Below, one piece after another: positions 25,034-34,593 of a stretch of DNA of 64,000 bases; position 1 is the stretch's first letter; every line of letters starts with the position of its first letter. Both the position numbers and the translations under genes were made by a program. The notes under the pieces are model-generated. The model searched no databases. It had not been told where the DNA came from and was given only the letters and a program-made list of their open reading frames with translations. The DNA is from Zelonia costaricensis (taxonomy: Eukaryota > Euglenozoa > Kinetoplastea > Trypanosomatida > Trypanosomatidae): assembly GCA_030849075.1 (NCBI GenBank), contig JASAOO010003515.1, positions 24,422 to 88,421 on the forward strand. The letters are read 5' to 3'.

Positions 25034-26839
25034 CTACACCTTCTTGCTACCGTCCTGCGCCTGCTCGCCCTCCTCGACGCCGTTCTGCTGCTGCAGGGGT
25101 GTCGCGTCCATCGTGGGCTTGCTGTGCAGCTTGAGGAACGACTGCCCCTTCTGCTTCAGCGCCTTCGCCTCTTCTGTCTTGGCGTCCGTCTTGAAGAGAA
25201 GAAGGATGGCGGCGCGGCGGAAGCACAGCATGGCGTCCACCTCGAAGGAGTTGGGCACCGGCCGGCCCTCCTGGCACTGACTGAGGCACCGCTCCGCCTG
25301 CTCCAGCCACCGATGGCTTTCCCCCTGCGGGGCACGCGTCGCCATCATCACAAAGATGCGGGAGAGCATCAGGAGTGCGTCGCGCTGCTGCGCCATGATG
25401 ATCTCCTTCAAGCCCTCCACCGCCCCGCTCGGCACCACGTTCGTGACAGCCAGCAGGGATGCGATGGAGTCCTTTGCGATCTTCATGCGCCGCCAAAACT
25501 CGCCCGAGATGGTGCTCTTGAGTGCGTAGTTGACCTGCAGCGCGGCCAGCGCGTGCAGGGGGCGGGCGTAGGAGACGTACTCTTCGAATGTGTCGATGGG
25601 CACGTCGAGGTCCTCGCAGTGGAAGGTGGTGAAGAAGAGGATGTGGGCCTGGATGGCGGAGTCCGCCGAGGGGCAGAAGACGTACAGGTAGTCGAGGCAG
25701 GCGGCAGCGAGCGGGGCGCAGCCCTCGATGATGGCGCTCCGGTTCACCTCGCGCAGCAGCACGCACGCGAACCGTGCCACCTCCTCCGGCGGCGGCGACG
25801 ACGTCAGCGTCGTGGTCGAGACGAGGCGGTACTGCAGCCCCTCCTGCCGCGCCGACTTGAGCACGTTGAGCGTGAACTCAACCGCGTAGCCAAGGGCGTT
25901 GTTGGGGTCGACGAGGACGCTGAAGGTGCCGTGCTCGAGGCAGCGCCACCACGCCACGAGCGCCGACCCGTCCTGCACCTCCGTGACCACCTCGCCTGAC
26001 TGGCAGCGGTACTTGTCGTAGAGCAGCTGGCACAGCAGCCGGTGGTGCCGCTTCATATGCACGTTCATGCAGTCCCGCGAGCAGTAGTGCGGCACCTCGC
26101 AGTGGACGCAGGTGTAGCCAATCGCGTACACCGGGTCGAGGCAGTTGGCGCAGCGGTGCCCGTAAAACGGTTTCAGCAGAAACCGGATCGTCTGCGGCGT
26201 CTCGAGCGGCTTGCCTTCCGCCGTTGCCGTGACGGCGCCCATGTACCACCCGCACGATTTGTGCCCCGAGCAGTTCAACACGACATCCGTCAACGTCTCC
26301 GGCTCCGCGAGGCCGAGCGCGGCAGCCTCCAGACGTGGCATGCGCACTTCCAGCCCCAGCATCGATGACGGCGGCATCGTGCCCGCCGCGTCGAGCGCCT
26401 CCACCTGCCGGTAAAAGCTGCCAATCACAACGCTGCAGCGGCGGTCCTTCTGGTGCACCGGCACAATCGGTATGCCGTCCGGCGCCGTGGAGCTCTGCGC
26501 CGGGGTGCCGTCGCGGTTGACGCCGCGCGCCATACCGCTCGTCAGTGACGGCGTGGGGGAGAAGACCTTGGCGTCGCCCTTCACAAAGAACATCTCGTTC
26601 TCGACGTCCATGCGGATGAGGATGTGCCACTGGCTGAACTGCGAGAGCGAGCATGTGAGGCTTCCGCTGGCGCCCGTCTTGGCGGCACCGCTGCCCGCCT
26701 CCGATGCCGCCGGTGGGGATGAGGAAGAGGAGTTGCTGGCCGCGCCGTTGGCCCGCTCCGGTGCCGACTTCTCCGGCGGGAACACCGTGGAGAAGTGCAT
26801 CGTGTACAGGCCCGAGTGGCCCTCGCGTCCGACGTCCAT
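25034..26839 (-). CDS. MYND-type zinc-finger protein, 601 residues
   Basis: The start is the ATG at 26839 (MDVGREGHSG). Residues 230-270 form a MYND zinc finger: C230 and C233, C244 and C247, then C253 (in HYCS), C257, H261/H265 and C270, with the usual spacing for two zinc ions. MYND fingers bind proline-rich partners and occur in SMYD methyltransferases and transcriptional co-repressors. I see no SET domain around the finger, so a methyltransferase role is not supported. About 300 residues of helical sequence follow the finger (for example LREVNRSAIIEGCAPLAAACLDYLYVF split over several helices), perhaps TPR-like, as in many MYND proteins. The N-terminal 60 residues are low-complexity Ser/Ala/Pro. 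The role is probably as a protein-interaction adaptor; partners are unknown. Confidence 0.8.
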   Translation of the reverse strand: MDVGREGHSGLYTMHFSTVFPPEKSAPERANGAASNSSSSSPPAASEAGSGAAKTGASGSLTCSLSQFSQWHILIRMDVENEMFFVKGDAKVFSPTPSLTSGMARGVNRDGTPAQSSTAPDGIPIVPVHQKDRRCSVVIGSFYRQVEALDAAGTMPPSSMLGLEVRMPRLEAAALGLAEPETLTDVVLNCSGHKSCGWYMGAVTATAEGKPLETPQTIRFLLKPFYGHRCANCLDPVYAIGYTCVHCEVPHYCSRDCMNVHMKRHHRLLCQLLYDKYRCQSGEVVTEVQDGSALVAWWRCLEHGTFSVLVDPNNALGYAVEFTLNVLKSARQEGLQYRLVSTTTLTSSPPPEEVARFACVLLREVNRSAIIEGCAPLAAACLDYLYVFCPSADSAIQAHILFFTTFHCEDLDVPIDTFEEYVSYARPLHALAALQVNYALKSTISGEFWRRMKIAKDSIASLLAVTNVVPSGAVEGLKEIIMAQQRDALLMLSRIFVMMATRAPQGESHRWLEQAERCLSQCQEGRPVPNSFEVDAMLCFRRAAILLLFKTDAKTEEAKALKQKGQSFLKLHSKPTMDATPLQQQNGVEEGEQAQDGSKKV

Positions 26840-26861
26840 GAGTGCTGCGGGGTGCCTCCAG

Positions 26862-26910
26862 CTGGAGGGTGCGCAGTGTCCAGGATGCGAAGAAAGGAAG
26901 AGGTGAAAGG
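26862..26910 (-). promoter_or_regulatory. Candidate spliced-leader acceptor for the MYND gene
   Basis: On the coding strand CCTTTCACCTCTTCCTTTCT is followed about 30 bases later by CACCCTCCAG, with the AG at 26863-26862. The 5' UTR would be 23 bases, with no ATG before the start at 26839. Confidence 0.45.
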
Positions 26911-27348
26911 CACTGCGAACACGGGACGGTGCTGCGCAACGCTGCAGACACGCTCGCCACTTCTGTTGAAGACGGAGAAAACCGTAAACCGCTTGTGTGA
27001 CTCGATTGAGTCAAGGACACTCGCGAACGCGCGCGTTCTATGAAGGTCTGTGCGGCGCACCGGGAGGAGCGGGGGGGCTGGATATCACGGGCGTCTGGGT
27101 GAAGGGCCCGAGTACAATGAGTGGGGGACGAACGACGAGGTGTGTGGAGGGGGGGGGGAAGCACTGGATTATGCCTGGGGAGTGCGCAGCAGGGCGGGGG
27201 GGGGGGGCGAGGGGGCGCTGATGCAACGGTAGGAAGAGTAGGGGAGGGGGCGCAGGCACACGCACGCACGCACAGGCGACAGTGAGGGGTGTGATGACGA
27301 GGGAGGCAAGCGGCGCGGGTCCCAGAGGATACGCACGCTCGCACGCGA

Positions 27349-27394
27349 ACACACACACAGACACACAAACGCACACGCAGACACACACACCCAC
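27349..27394. repeat. CA-rich dinucleotide repeat
   Basis: Interrupted CACACA sequence on the plus strand (GU-rich in the transcript) lies about 450 bases downstream of the TruD-like stop codon, probably in untranslated sequence. Confidence 0.9.
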
Positions 27395-27740
27395 GCAATT
27401 CCTACAGTCGCTCACGGTGTGTGAGGGTACTCTGCCGGTGCGTGTTTGCGTTTCCCCGCATCGAGGATAGTGACGACACGTAAGATAGAGAGGGAGGGGG
27501 AACGGATACAGGGAAGTGAAGGAGGGGGGAGAGTGGATCGGACGTTGGACCCCTGGCAGGAGGTGCACAGAGACAGCATTGCTGTGTTCAAGACGAGCCG
27601 CAAATACACACGCAGACGTCCTGCCGTGAGACAATAGCACCTCGTCGTTGTCTTTTCGTGTTTCTTCGTGCCCCTGGTTGAGGTGCATCTGCTCAAGCGC
27701 AACGTCGCGTACACGCGAGGTGTCTCCATCGATGTGTACG

Positions 27741-27766
27741 TGTGTGTGTGTGTGCGTGTGCGTGTG
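27741..27766. repeat. TG-rich dinucleotide repeat
   Basis: TG units with two TGCG interruptions on the plus strand (CA in the transcript) lie about 75-100 bases downstream of the TruD-like stop codon, in its 3' UTR. Confidence 0.85.
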
Positions 27767-27841
27767 CACAGCCGCAACGGAGGAAGAGGACGAGAGCGGC
27801 AACGTGGCCTTGCCCTCTCCCACTTGCGTACCGCCCTCGCC

Positions 27842-30529
27842 TCACCACCACTTTTTACAGCCCAGCACCTCACGCAGGAACACCGTCGCGTAGCACGACG
27901 ACGGCAGCGCGAACGACAGCCGCATCGTCGGCGCCGCAGCGTCGGCAGCAACGTCCTCCCACGTGAGAACAACACTGACGGGCCGCGCTACGACTGCGCG
28001 GTACGTGCCCGGCACGGGCACCCCAGCCACGCGGCGCTGGCCAAAGCCCTGCGCTTCGGTCCACCGCAGCTTGCTCAGCGCGTGGGTGGTGGCCGCCGCT
28101 CTCCACGTCGCCCACAGCGCGCGCGCCTCGCTGCCCTCGAGCTGATCCCCTGCGCCGCCCGTGAGCGCCCTGGTCTCGTCCAGCTGAAACCCGCCAAGGG
28201 GGAGCTGTGCGGCGCGCAGGATGCCCAGCGATAGCGGCGCGGGCGGTGCGGAGTCGCTCGCTTCCGGTGGGCCCGGCTCGCGACCCTGCGAGACGACGAA
28301 GGAGGCGGCGAGGTTGAAGAAGGCGCTCTGCGCAGCGTGCACCCAGAGGGCGCGGAGGAAGAACGGGACCGCCTCGCAGATGGCCTTCTCGCACAGCCGC
28401 CCCCACACCTCACTCTCCTGCTGCACGTCCGCGGCGCCGAGGCGGTGCTCAGAGAAGTACATGCGGTACGTTTGCCGCAGTGCGTGCGTCATGACCTGTG
28501 CGTCTCGCAAGTTGCCGGGCACAAAGCGCGACTCCATCTTGTCAGGAAACGCATCGTACACGTCAGGACATGCACGGTACAAGCTGCGCACCGCCGCCAC
28601 CCACCGCCCAGCGAAGAGGTGCACGCCGGTGTGGTCGTCAACGCGCGCAATTGTCTCCGCGAAGCGCTGCTGCCCAAAGTAGTTGACGAAGCCCACACCG
28701 GCACACTGCGCCACACGCGCCTCCACAAACGCACGCAGCGCCGCGGGGTCGCTGAGCGGGGCACAGCTCGGCGCCTCATCAGGCTGCAGTGGGGCTGCAG
28801 AAGAAGCCGACCAGGCGGCCTGCTCTGCCGCACTGGCCCAGCGGACATCGCGTACGCGGAGCGAGAACCAGTTGCCTGATAGCTGGCCGAGCTGCACTGG
28901 CGCCGGCGCCGCCGCCGCGCGTAGCACCACGGCGTAGCTCTGCTGGGGGTCGGCCAGCCACGGCAACGTCACGGGCAGGGGTGCTGCGTCGATGCTGCCA
29001 CTGTCCGTCAGCGCCGCAGTTCGGGCCTGCGCCTCTGCACGCTGAGCCGGTGAGGCGGCACCCGCGCCGCCGGTCGGCACGGAGCAGCGCTGCACGGTGA
29101 TCGCCCTCTTGTCTTTCATGCCCGCGATGCCGACGGCGCTGTCCTTCACGCCGAAATACTCGCCCAGCAGCTGCCGCAACTCCGCTGTGTCAAGATTGCG
29201 CTTGCGCACCACGAGATGCACGTACGGGGCGGTCGACCGGGACCCGTCGCGGGCCTCACGTGCGGGGGCGGCGCCGCTCGGCGAGGCGCCAGCCTCCATC
29301 TCAGCCCTGCTGCGGCGGACGCCAACCCCGCCAGCGCTGGCGCCGTGCGGGGCGGCGCTCGGTTGAGCGGCGCTCCCAGAGCTTTCCCGCGGGCGCAGCG
29401 TGACATGGCCCTCGCGCACCTGGCAGTTGACAAAGGAGTAGAAGCGGCGCAAGAGGTCGTGCACGTGCCGCCGCACGTCCTTCTCCGAGGCGGCCGCCGC
29501 CTCGCCACCCGGACCCCGCTGCATCGCCTCCGTGAGCCTATCGAAGGACGCGTGGCACACCGACTTGGCCGACGGCGTGCAGGCGGAGGCCACACGACAT
29601 GGCGCCGCTGATGACGAAGAGGACAACGACGGCTCGTGTGCATCCCCTGCGGTGTCGTCGTGGGCGACTACCTGATGGAGAGCGGCGCGAGTTGCGTCAT
29701 CGAGGTTGCGCTCCTGCCGCGCCCCCCGCGCGTCCACAGACCACCGCGCGAGGCAGCGCGCCGCCTCCGCGCCCAGCGTGGCAGCGAAAAGCACGTAGTG
29801 AACGTCCACCGCGCAGGCGACGGTGTCGGCTGTCTCCTCTGCGAATGTGCGGAGGTGCGGAAAGCGGCGGCGCACGAGAAGGTGCATCAGCTGGCGCTCC
29901 CGCCGATCCGGAAAGCTGCCGAGCGTGCATGGCTTGCCGGCCCACCACGACTGCTCCTCCTCGGTGGCGGAGGCGTTCGACTGGCGCGGCTGTGTCGCGG
30001 CCCGCACGTCCTGCAGGAGGGCGGAGAGCGTCGCCGCGGTGAAGGTGGACGCGGCGCGAGACGCGACGTCAGCCGCACTCCCAAAACTGGACAGCAGCGC
30101 CGGCGTCATGGCAGCGAGCACGTCCAGCAGTGCCTGCACCGAGCGGGAGCCGACCACGGGTGGCGGCGGCGGCGCCGTCTGCGCGGGTGTGGCTGTCAGC
30201 AGAGCCCCTCCGTCCGCGTCCTCAACCGCTGCGATGCCCGCATGGACGTCGTCGTCGCCATCATCATCGGGCGACGTGGCGTGTGTTGAAGCGGCAACAG
30301 CAGCAGCAGCGGCCTGCTCTAGCGGGAACACGTAGTCGTCCGCGTCTGTGCGCCTCCCGCTAGGGTCCCTCTCAACCACCACGAAGTCCTCGGGCACCTG
30401 CTTCAGCTCTGCTGTGGCGCAGCACACCGCCACTTCGTCTGCCTCTGCTGCCGACGCTGCATGGCGTGCGAGGGACGAGTAGGATGGCAGAGGGTGGAGA
30501 AAGGCGGTCACGCCACAGGCGCGCAGCAT
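27842..30529 (-). CDS. TruD/PUS7-family tRNA pseudouridine synthase, 895 residues
   Basis: The enzyme should isomerise uridine to pseudouridine, in tRNA (U13 in bacteria) or other RNAs. The start is the ATG at 30529 (MLRACGVTAF), the first ATG after a good splice acceptor. Family marks in order: PEDFVVVE at about 46-53, then a TruD core with GIAGMKDKRAIT whose D473 is the catalytic aspartate (the family motif is G-x-K-D-[KR]-x-A), a GNWFSLRVRDV block, and GVGFVNYFGQQRF at about 610-622 with the conserved Asn-Tyr-Phe-Gly. The protein is far longer than bacterial TruD (about 350) and human PUS7 (about 660) because of Ala/Ser-rich stretches at about 65-130 and 380-430. Residues 1-28 lack acidic residues and carry R3 and R22, so a mitochondrial presequence is possible but weak. 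Confidence in the family is high; the RNA target is unknown. Confidence 0.9.
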   Translation of the reverse strand: MLRACGVTAFLHPLPSYSSLARHAASAAEADEVAVCCATAELKQVPEDFVVVERDPSGRRTDADDYVFPLEQAAAAAVAASTHATSPDDDGDDDVHAGIAAVEDADGGALLTATPAQTAPPPPPVVGSRSVQALLDVLAAMTPALLSSFGSAADVASRAASTFTAATLSALLQDVRAATQPRQSNASATEEEQSWWAGKPCTLGSFPDRRERQLMHLLVRRRFPHLRTFAEETADTVACAVDVHYVLFAATLGAEAARCLARWSVDARGARQERNLDDATRAALHQVVAHDDTAGDAHEPSLSSSSSAAPCRVASACTPSAKSVCHASFDRLTEAMQRGPGGEAAAASEKDVRRHVHDLLRRFYSFVNCQVREGHVTLRPRESSGSAAQPSAAPHGASAGGVGVRRSRAEMEAGASPSGAAPAREARDGSRSTAPYVHLVVRKRNLDTAELRQLLGEYFGVKDSAVGIAGMKDKRAITVQRCSVPTGGAGAASPAQRAEAQARTAALTDSGSIDAAPLPVTLPWLADPQQSYAVVLRAAAAPAPVQLGQLSGNWFSLRVRDVRWASAAEQAAWSASSAAPLQPDEAPSCAPLSDPAALRAFVEARVAQCAGVGFVNYFGQQRFAETIARVDDHTGVHLFAGRWVAAVRSLYRACPDVYDAFPDKMESRFVPGNLRDAQVMTHALRQTYRMYFSEHRLGAADVQQESEVWGRLCEKAICEAVPFFLRALWVHAAQSAFFNLAASFVVSQGREPGPPEASDSAPPAPLSLGILRAAQLPLGGFQLDETRALTGGAGDQLEGSEARALWATWRAAATTHALSKLRWTEAQGFGQRRVAGVPVPGTYRAVVARPVSVVLTWEDVAADAAAPTMRLSFALPSSCYATVFLREVLGCKKWW

Positions 30530-31202
30530 CGCCGTGCAGAGGGGCGCTCCTGGAGAGCAGCGCAGCAGCGGTGTGACGTGGGGGGCGCGCGGTGCACGCT
30601 GCGGGGCTTTGAGGTGCGGCGAGTGCGGCCGGCGGCAGCTGTAGGCGAAATCCTGGCGACGCCCACCCGGAAGTGGGTCCGGCGAAGCTAGAGGGCGAGG
30701 GGGAGCGAAAGGGGCGGGGGGGGGGGGGGTGACGTAAAGCTGGAATGAAGGAAGCAGCAAGGAGTTGTGCATTGAGGGAGGGAGGGAGGGGGCCTGAGTC
30801 CTGCTGTGCCTGTGTGAGGTCACCGAACGCAGGATTGGCAGGCAGTCGCGCGCTCTCCCGGTTTTGTGTGGTGATGAACTTCCTTCGTGGAGGGGGCGCG
30901 GCGCAAGGGAGATGCTCGACGAGATGTCGTCTCTCACGTATTCGCCTCCGCCACGACGTGGTGAAACGGCGTGGCGGCACCCCTCCGCCCAGCGCGGCAC
31001 TTGCTCGCTTGTTTGGCCACCTTCGTCTCAACGCGAGGCGTGCAGCAGGACACGAGCGAGGAATGAGGGTGAGGAAGCAAAGCCACGAAACTGTAAAGAC
31101 GATGCAAGGCGGCAGCGTGGGGGAGGGGGGAGGGGGGGGGGGGCAATGTGCGCACCAGCCCCGCTTCCCTCGCGGTCACGCTCACGCACGCGCACGCCCT
31201 CG
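30530..31202. other. Intergenic region between the ClC and TruD-like genes
   Basis: No gene is seen. These 673 bases contain two extreme poly-G blocks on the plus strand, at 30716-30731 and 31119-31143 (poly-C in the transcript), the first being part of the splice-acceptor tract and the second only 60 bases after the ClC stop codon. Confidence 0.6.
30688..30732 (-). promoter_or_regulatory. Candidate spliced-leader acceptor for the TruD-like gene
   Basis: The coding strand has a poly-C run, then TTTCGCTCCCCCTCGCC and CTCTAG, with the AG at 30689-30688. No ATG lies between it and the start at 30529, giving a 5' UTR of about 159 bases. Confidence 0.55.
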
Positions 31203-34010
31203 TCACGCGCGCCACGCGGCGTCGACGGCGTCGTCGCCAGAGTGTTGGGCGCCGACCTTCTCCATGAGCCGGTCACCCACGAAGTTGACGCGCGTGATGA
31301 TGCCGACGACGCGCTGCGAGCGGTTCAGCACGGGGAGGTGGCGCAGGCCGAGGTGGCGGAAGGTGTAGTACGCCCGTGACACGCACACACCCTCCTGGAT
31401 AAACGGCGCACTATTGTCCACGTACGGGCGCAGGTCTACGTAGGACCGCATCACCGACAGCGGCAGCTGCTCCGTCATCGGGATGCTCGGCAGCCGGTTC
31501 CAAAAGAGAAACTCCTGCACGCGCTTCAGCTCCGCGGCGGTGACGTGCGAGGGCTCAAGTGCCACGTCCGAGCGGGCCGTCGCCTCCGCCACGGCCACGT
31601 GCGCGGCCTCGACGTCGACGGGGCTGTCCTCAGCGCTCCCCTCTATCAGGACCTCGTCGCAGTCGCCCATCTCGCGCAGGTACACGACCCACAGCAGCAG
31701 CTGCAGCTGCACGCGGGTGATCATGCCCTCGTATGCCTGGTCGGCCGCCCCCACGCGGACTACGGGGAAGGCGTTGTGGCGGGTCATGGTGAGCGCCTCT
31801 AGCACGCGCAGCACCGTGTCCATCGTCTCCAGCTGCGTCACCGGGCTCGTCATGATGTCGTGTGCCGTGTACGTGTCGAGCAGGTGCATGCTCGTCTGCG
31901 CCTCAAGGAACGGCACGGCCTTCACCTCGAGTGAGGCGTGGTAGAAGGAGTGGCAGCACTTGTCGGCGATCGTCTTGGCCAGCAAGACGCCGAGCATGAG
32001 GCACGTGAGGTGCGACACGTCAGCCGTCAGCTCCATCATGATCACAACGAGCGCGAACGTCAGGCGCGAGATGCCGGCGAAGTACGCGGCCGCGCCGAGG
32101 AGGGCCACGACGCCCTCGTCCGCCCACGTCGGTTTATCGAAGAGAACCCCGATCAGGCGACCCTGCACGGCGCCGATCAGCAGCGACGGGATGACAGTGC
32201 CGCACGAGATGAACATGCCGCCTGCGTAGCTCGAGCCGACGACGTAGAGGCTGAGGTGCAGCAACAGAGCCCAGGCGGGGAAGAGGCCGGCGGACTGCCG
32301 CGAGAAGAGCAGCCGCAGCAGGTTGTACGGACTGGTCATGGTCAGCGTGGCGAGCGGGTGGTGCATGGTGTCCGGCTGCGCGCAGAAGGCGGTGAAGAGC
32401 TCCACATGCATGTTCGCCTTCTTCTCCCGCACGTAGGCCGGCGTCTCCACGCACGGGGTGAAGAGCGGGACAACGTAGCAGGCCGTGGCGAAGAGGGCCG
32501 CGAAGACGCACGGCTCCAGGACGCGGTACAGGGCGGTCGGGAAGAGCCGCCGCGCCCGCCAGCGGGAAAAGCGGATGCTACTCACCGTGTACGCAACGGC
32601 CAGGAGCGCGGCGACAACGGCAACGACGACGGTGGGGATAAACGTGTACGTGTACAGCGCCACCGTGTTCTCTGGGACGGTGTCCATGTAGAACATCGCG
32701 ATCGAGGCCTCGCGCAGGCCGCCGAGCACCATGCTCGAGCGGTCCACGAGCTGCCAGCCGAGCAGGAAGGAGTTGCACGTCTGGATGATCCACATGCACG
32801 ACAGGCACGACAGCAAGACGAGCCAGGCCAGCCGCACGGAGAAGTGCGTCGCCATCTCCTCCAGCACAAACAGCATGCCGCCGAGCGGGCTCGAGAAGGC
32901 GCTGGTCAGGCCGCACGCCGCGCCGGCAGAGATGAAGTCGCGCTGATCGCGCGGGTTGCGGAACGAGTCGAAGACGGACGTCGCACTGCAGCCGAGCGAG
33001 CGGCTGCGCCCGGTGGGGAGCCCAGCGCCGATGAGGGCGCCCATGTGGATCATCGGCCCCTCCGTCCCCACCGGCAGCCCCGCGCTGACGGCAAGAATGC
33101 ACGAAAGCGTCTTGACGACGAGGTTGCGGATGTTGAAGATGCGTGGGAACATCACGCCATTCAGGTAGGCCATCACATCAGGGATGCCGCTGCCGGCCGC
33201 GCTGGGCATGACGAGGCAGCAGAGTGAGGACAGGAGTGCGGTCAGCACGCCCCACATCGAATACAGCGCCCCACCGCGCACGAGGGCAGACCAGGAGATG
33301 GTGTGCAGCACCGCCCCGCCGCTGTCTGCCGGCGCCGACGAGTTGCCGACCGCCGCGTGTGCCGCGAGCCATGCGAAGCGCGCAGTTGAATTCACAGGCG
33401 ACGACGGATCGGTGGAGTTGCGGCTGCGCACAAGCCCCTGCAACGCGTCCAGCTTCACCTCGGCCAGGTAGTCGAGCGTCTGGAAGAGCAGCAGCGACCA
33501 GCCGCCCACCGCGAGACCGACGAGCACAAACATTAGCAACCGCAGCCGCCCGTGCGAGCCGGCGTGCCCCTCGCGCGTCGCGCTGACGCGGTTGACGAGC
33601 GACTGCCCGGCCGCGTAGTCGATGCTCTCGTAGCGGTCCATGCGGCGCCGCTCCTCTGCCGTGAATACGTGCGGTCGGTGTGCCTTTTCGAAGAGCGGCG
33701 CACGCGCGCGGCTAACAGCGGCATCACCCACCTCCTCGACCTGCTTGACCAGCTCGTGGAACCACGCCGCCGTCGCCGCGTCCGCCTCGCGCTGCCCACG
33801 CGCCGCTACAGCCGCGGCCGTCGCGGGGGACGCCGCGGCTCCTGGTGCGGCGGTCATGTCAAAGGGCCCCATCGCGCCCGCGAGGCCCCCGCCACCGGCC
33901 CCCCCAAGCGCCCGGGCGGACCGGACGCGGGGAAGCCCGGCGGGGCGCCGAAGGGTCGGGAAAGCGGCGGAGGAGGACGCCGGCGGTGGCGGCGCAGGGC
34001 TCGCACTCAT
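31203..34010 (-). CDS. ClC-6/7-type chloride/proton exchanger with two CBS domains
   Basis: The protein has 935 residues from the ATG at 34010 (MSASPAPPPP). After a 200-residue low-complexity cytosolic N-terminus come the ClC membrane helices. The signatures are GSGIPDVMAYLNGV with Ser274 as the chloride-coordinating residue, GTEGPMIHMGA with E317 as the gating glutamate, and SSPLGGMLFVLEEM with E384 in the position of the internal proton glutamate. The 67-residue gap between the two glutamates equals that of human ClC-7 as I remember it, and the RDFISAGAACG stretch also resembles ClC-6/7. Both glutamates are kept, so an exchanger rather than a channel is inferred, acting in acidic organelles such as the lysosome, acidocalcisome or contractile vacuole. 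Two CBS domains follow (about 715-775 and 850-925; MTSPVTQLETMDTV and RHLPVLNRSQRVVGIIT). The third anion-binding motif reads GTVIPSLLIGA rather than the usual G-x-F-x-P. Confidence 0.93.
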   Translation of the reverse strand: MSASPAPPPPASSSAAFPTLRRPAGLPRVRSARALGGAGGGGLAGAMGPFDMTAAPGAAASPATAAAVAARGQREADAATAAWFHELVKQVEEVGDAAVSRARAPLFEKAHRPHVFTAEERRRMDRYESIDYAAGQSLVNRVSATREGHAGSHGRLRLLMFVLVGLAVGGWSLLLFQTLDYLAEVKLDALQGLVRSRNSTDPSSPVNSTARFAWLAAHAAVGNSSAPADSGGAVLHTISWSALVRGGALYSMWGVLTALLSSLCCLVMPSAAGSGIPDVMAYLNGVMFPRIFNIRNLVVKTLSCILAVSAGLPVGTEGPMIHMGALIGAGLPTGRSRSLGCSATSVFDSFRNPRDQRDFISAGAACGLTSAFSSPLGGMLFVLEEMATHFSVRLAWLVLLSCLSCMWIIQTCNSFLLGWQLVDRSSMVLGGLREASIAMFYMDTVPENTVALYTYTFIPTVVVAVVAALLAVAYTVSSIRFSRWRARRLFPTALYRVLEPCVFAALFATACYVVPLFTPCVETPAYVREKKANMHVELFTAFCAQPDTMHHPLATLTMTSPYNLLRLLFSRQSAGLFPAWALLLHLSLYVVGSSYAGGMFISCGTVIPSLLIGAVQGRLIGVLFDKPTWADEGVVALLGAAAYFAGISRLTFALVVIMMELTADVSHLTCLMLGVLLAKTIADKCCHSFYHASLEVKAVPFLEAQTSMHLLDTYTAHDIMTSPVTQLETMDTVLRVLEALTMTRHNAFPVVRVGAADQAYEGMITRVQLQLLLWVVYLREMGDCDEVLIEGSAEDSPVDVEAAHVAVAEATARSDVALEPSHVTAAELKRVQEFLFWNRLPSIPMTEQLPLSVMRSYVDLRPYVDNSAPFIQEGVCVSRAYYTFRHLGLRHLPVLNRSQRVVGIITRVNFVGDRLMEKVGAQHSGDDAVDAAWRA

Positions 34011-34164
34011 TTCCCTGTGCGGTCTGCAGCCCTGCTGCGGCGTGAGAGGGACACAGTGTGGCAGAATCGCGTGGTCGAGCTCCTTCCAGTCCGTGAGGAT
34101 ATGGAGCTCGTGCGTGTGTGTGTATGTGTGTAATGTAAAGAAGGCTTGATCGAGGTGCTGCACA

Positions 34165-34260
34165 CTGGTGTGGCGCGCAAAGGGATGAGAGCGGAATGGA
34201 GGCAGAAGGGGGGAGGGAGAGGATGCGGCGGGGAGAGGGGAGGGGGTAGGGGAAGGTGCG
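34165..34260 (-). promoter_or_regulatory. Candidate spliced-leader acceptor region for the ClC gene
   Basis: A 60-base pyrimidine-rich stretch on the coding strand (34198-34258) is followed by the first AG at 34166-34165 within CACACCAGTG. No ATG lies between it and the start at 34010. Several later AGs are also possible sites. Confidence 0.4.
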
Positions 34261-34569
34261 GGTAGAGCCTCGCGGCCGTCTCGCGCTGCGGCCTCACAGC
34301 CCACGGCTTCAGGGAGCAAGAGAAGCGGGGCGCAAGGCAGTGACGAGCCCAAAGCGAACGCCCTCGAGCTGCGACAACAGGCAGAGGGCTGCGGAACAGC
34401 TGCAGCATCATTCAAAAGACAAGCGCGCTGTGCGTCTGTGTGTGTTTGGCTGCATGCGACTCACGCACGCTGGCGGTGGCACCACGGGTTTGTTTATCTA
34501 GATGTGTGGGGTGTGCGTGTCCCTCCGCAACGCCGCCTCTTTTGCTCTCTGTTCCACCCGTGTTCTGCA

Positions 34570-34593
34570 TGTGTGTGTGTGTGTGTGTGTGTG
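34570..34593. repeat. GT dinucleotide microsatellite, 12 units
   Basis: A perfect GT run on the plus strand (AC in the transcript) in the middle of the lipase-ClC spacer. Confidence 0.95.

Larger units (their letters stand above)
26840..27841. other. Intergenic region between the TruD-like and MYND genes
   Basis: No gene is seen. It contains a CA-rich tract (27349-27394), poly-G runs on the plus strand at 27144-27160 and 27195-27208, a TG tract at 27741-27766 close to the TruD-like stop codon, and a pyrimidine-rich coding-strand block at 26882-26910 that serves the MYND gene. Confidence 0.6.

Noticed and set aside
30716..31143. Poly-G blocks on the plus strand as telomere-like or base-J signals
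   Set aside because: No GGGTTA repeats are present, and such blocks are the complements of ordinary poly-C pyrimidine tracts between genes.
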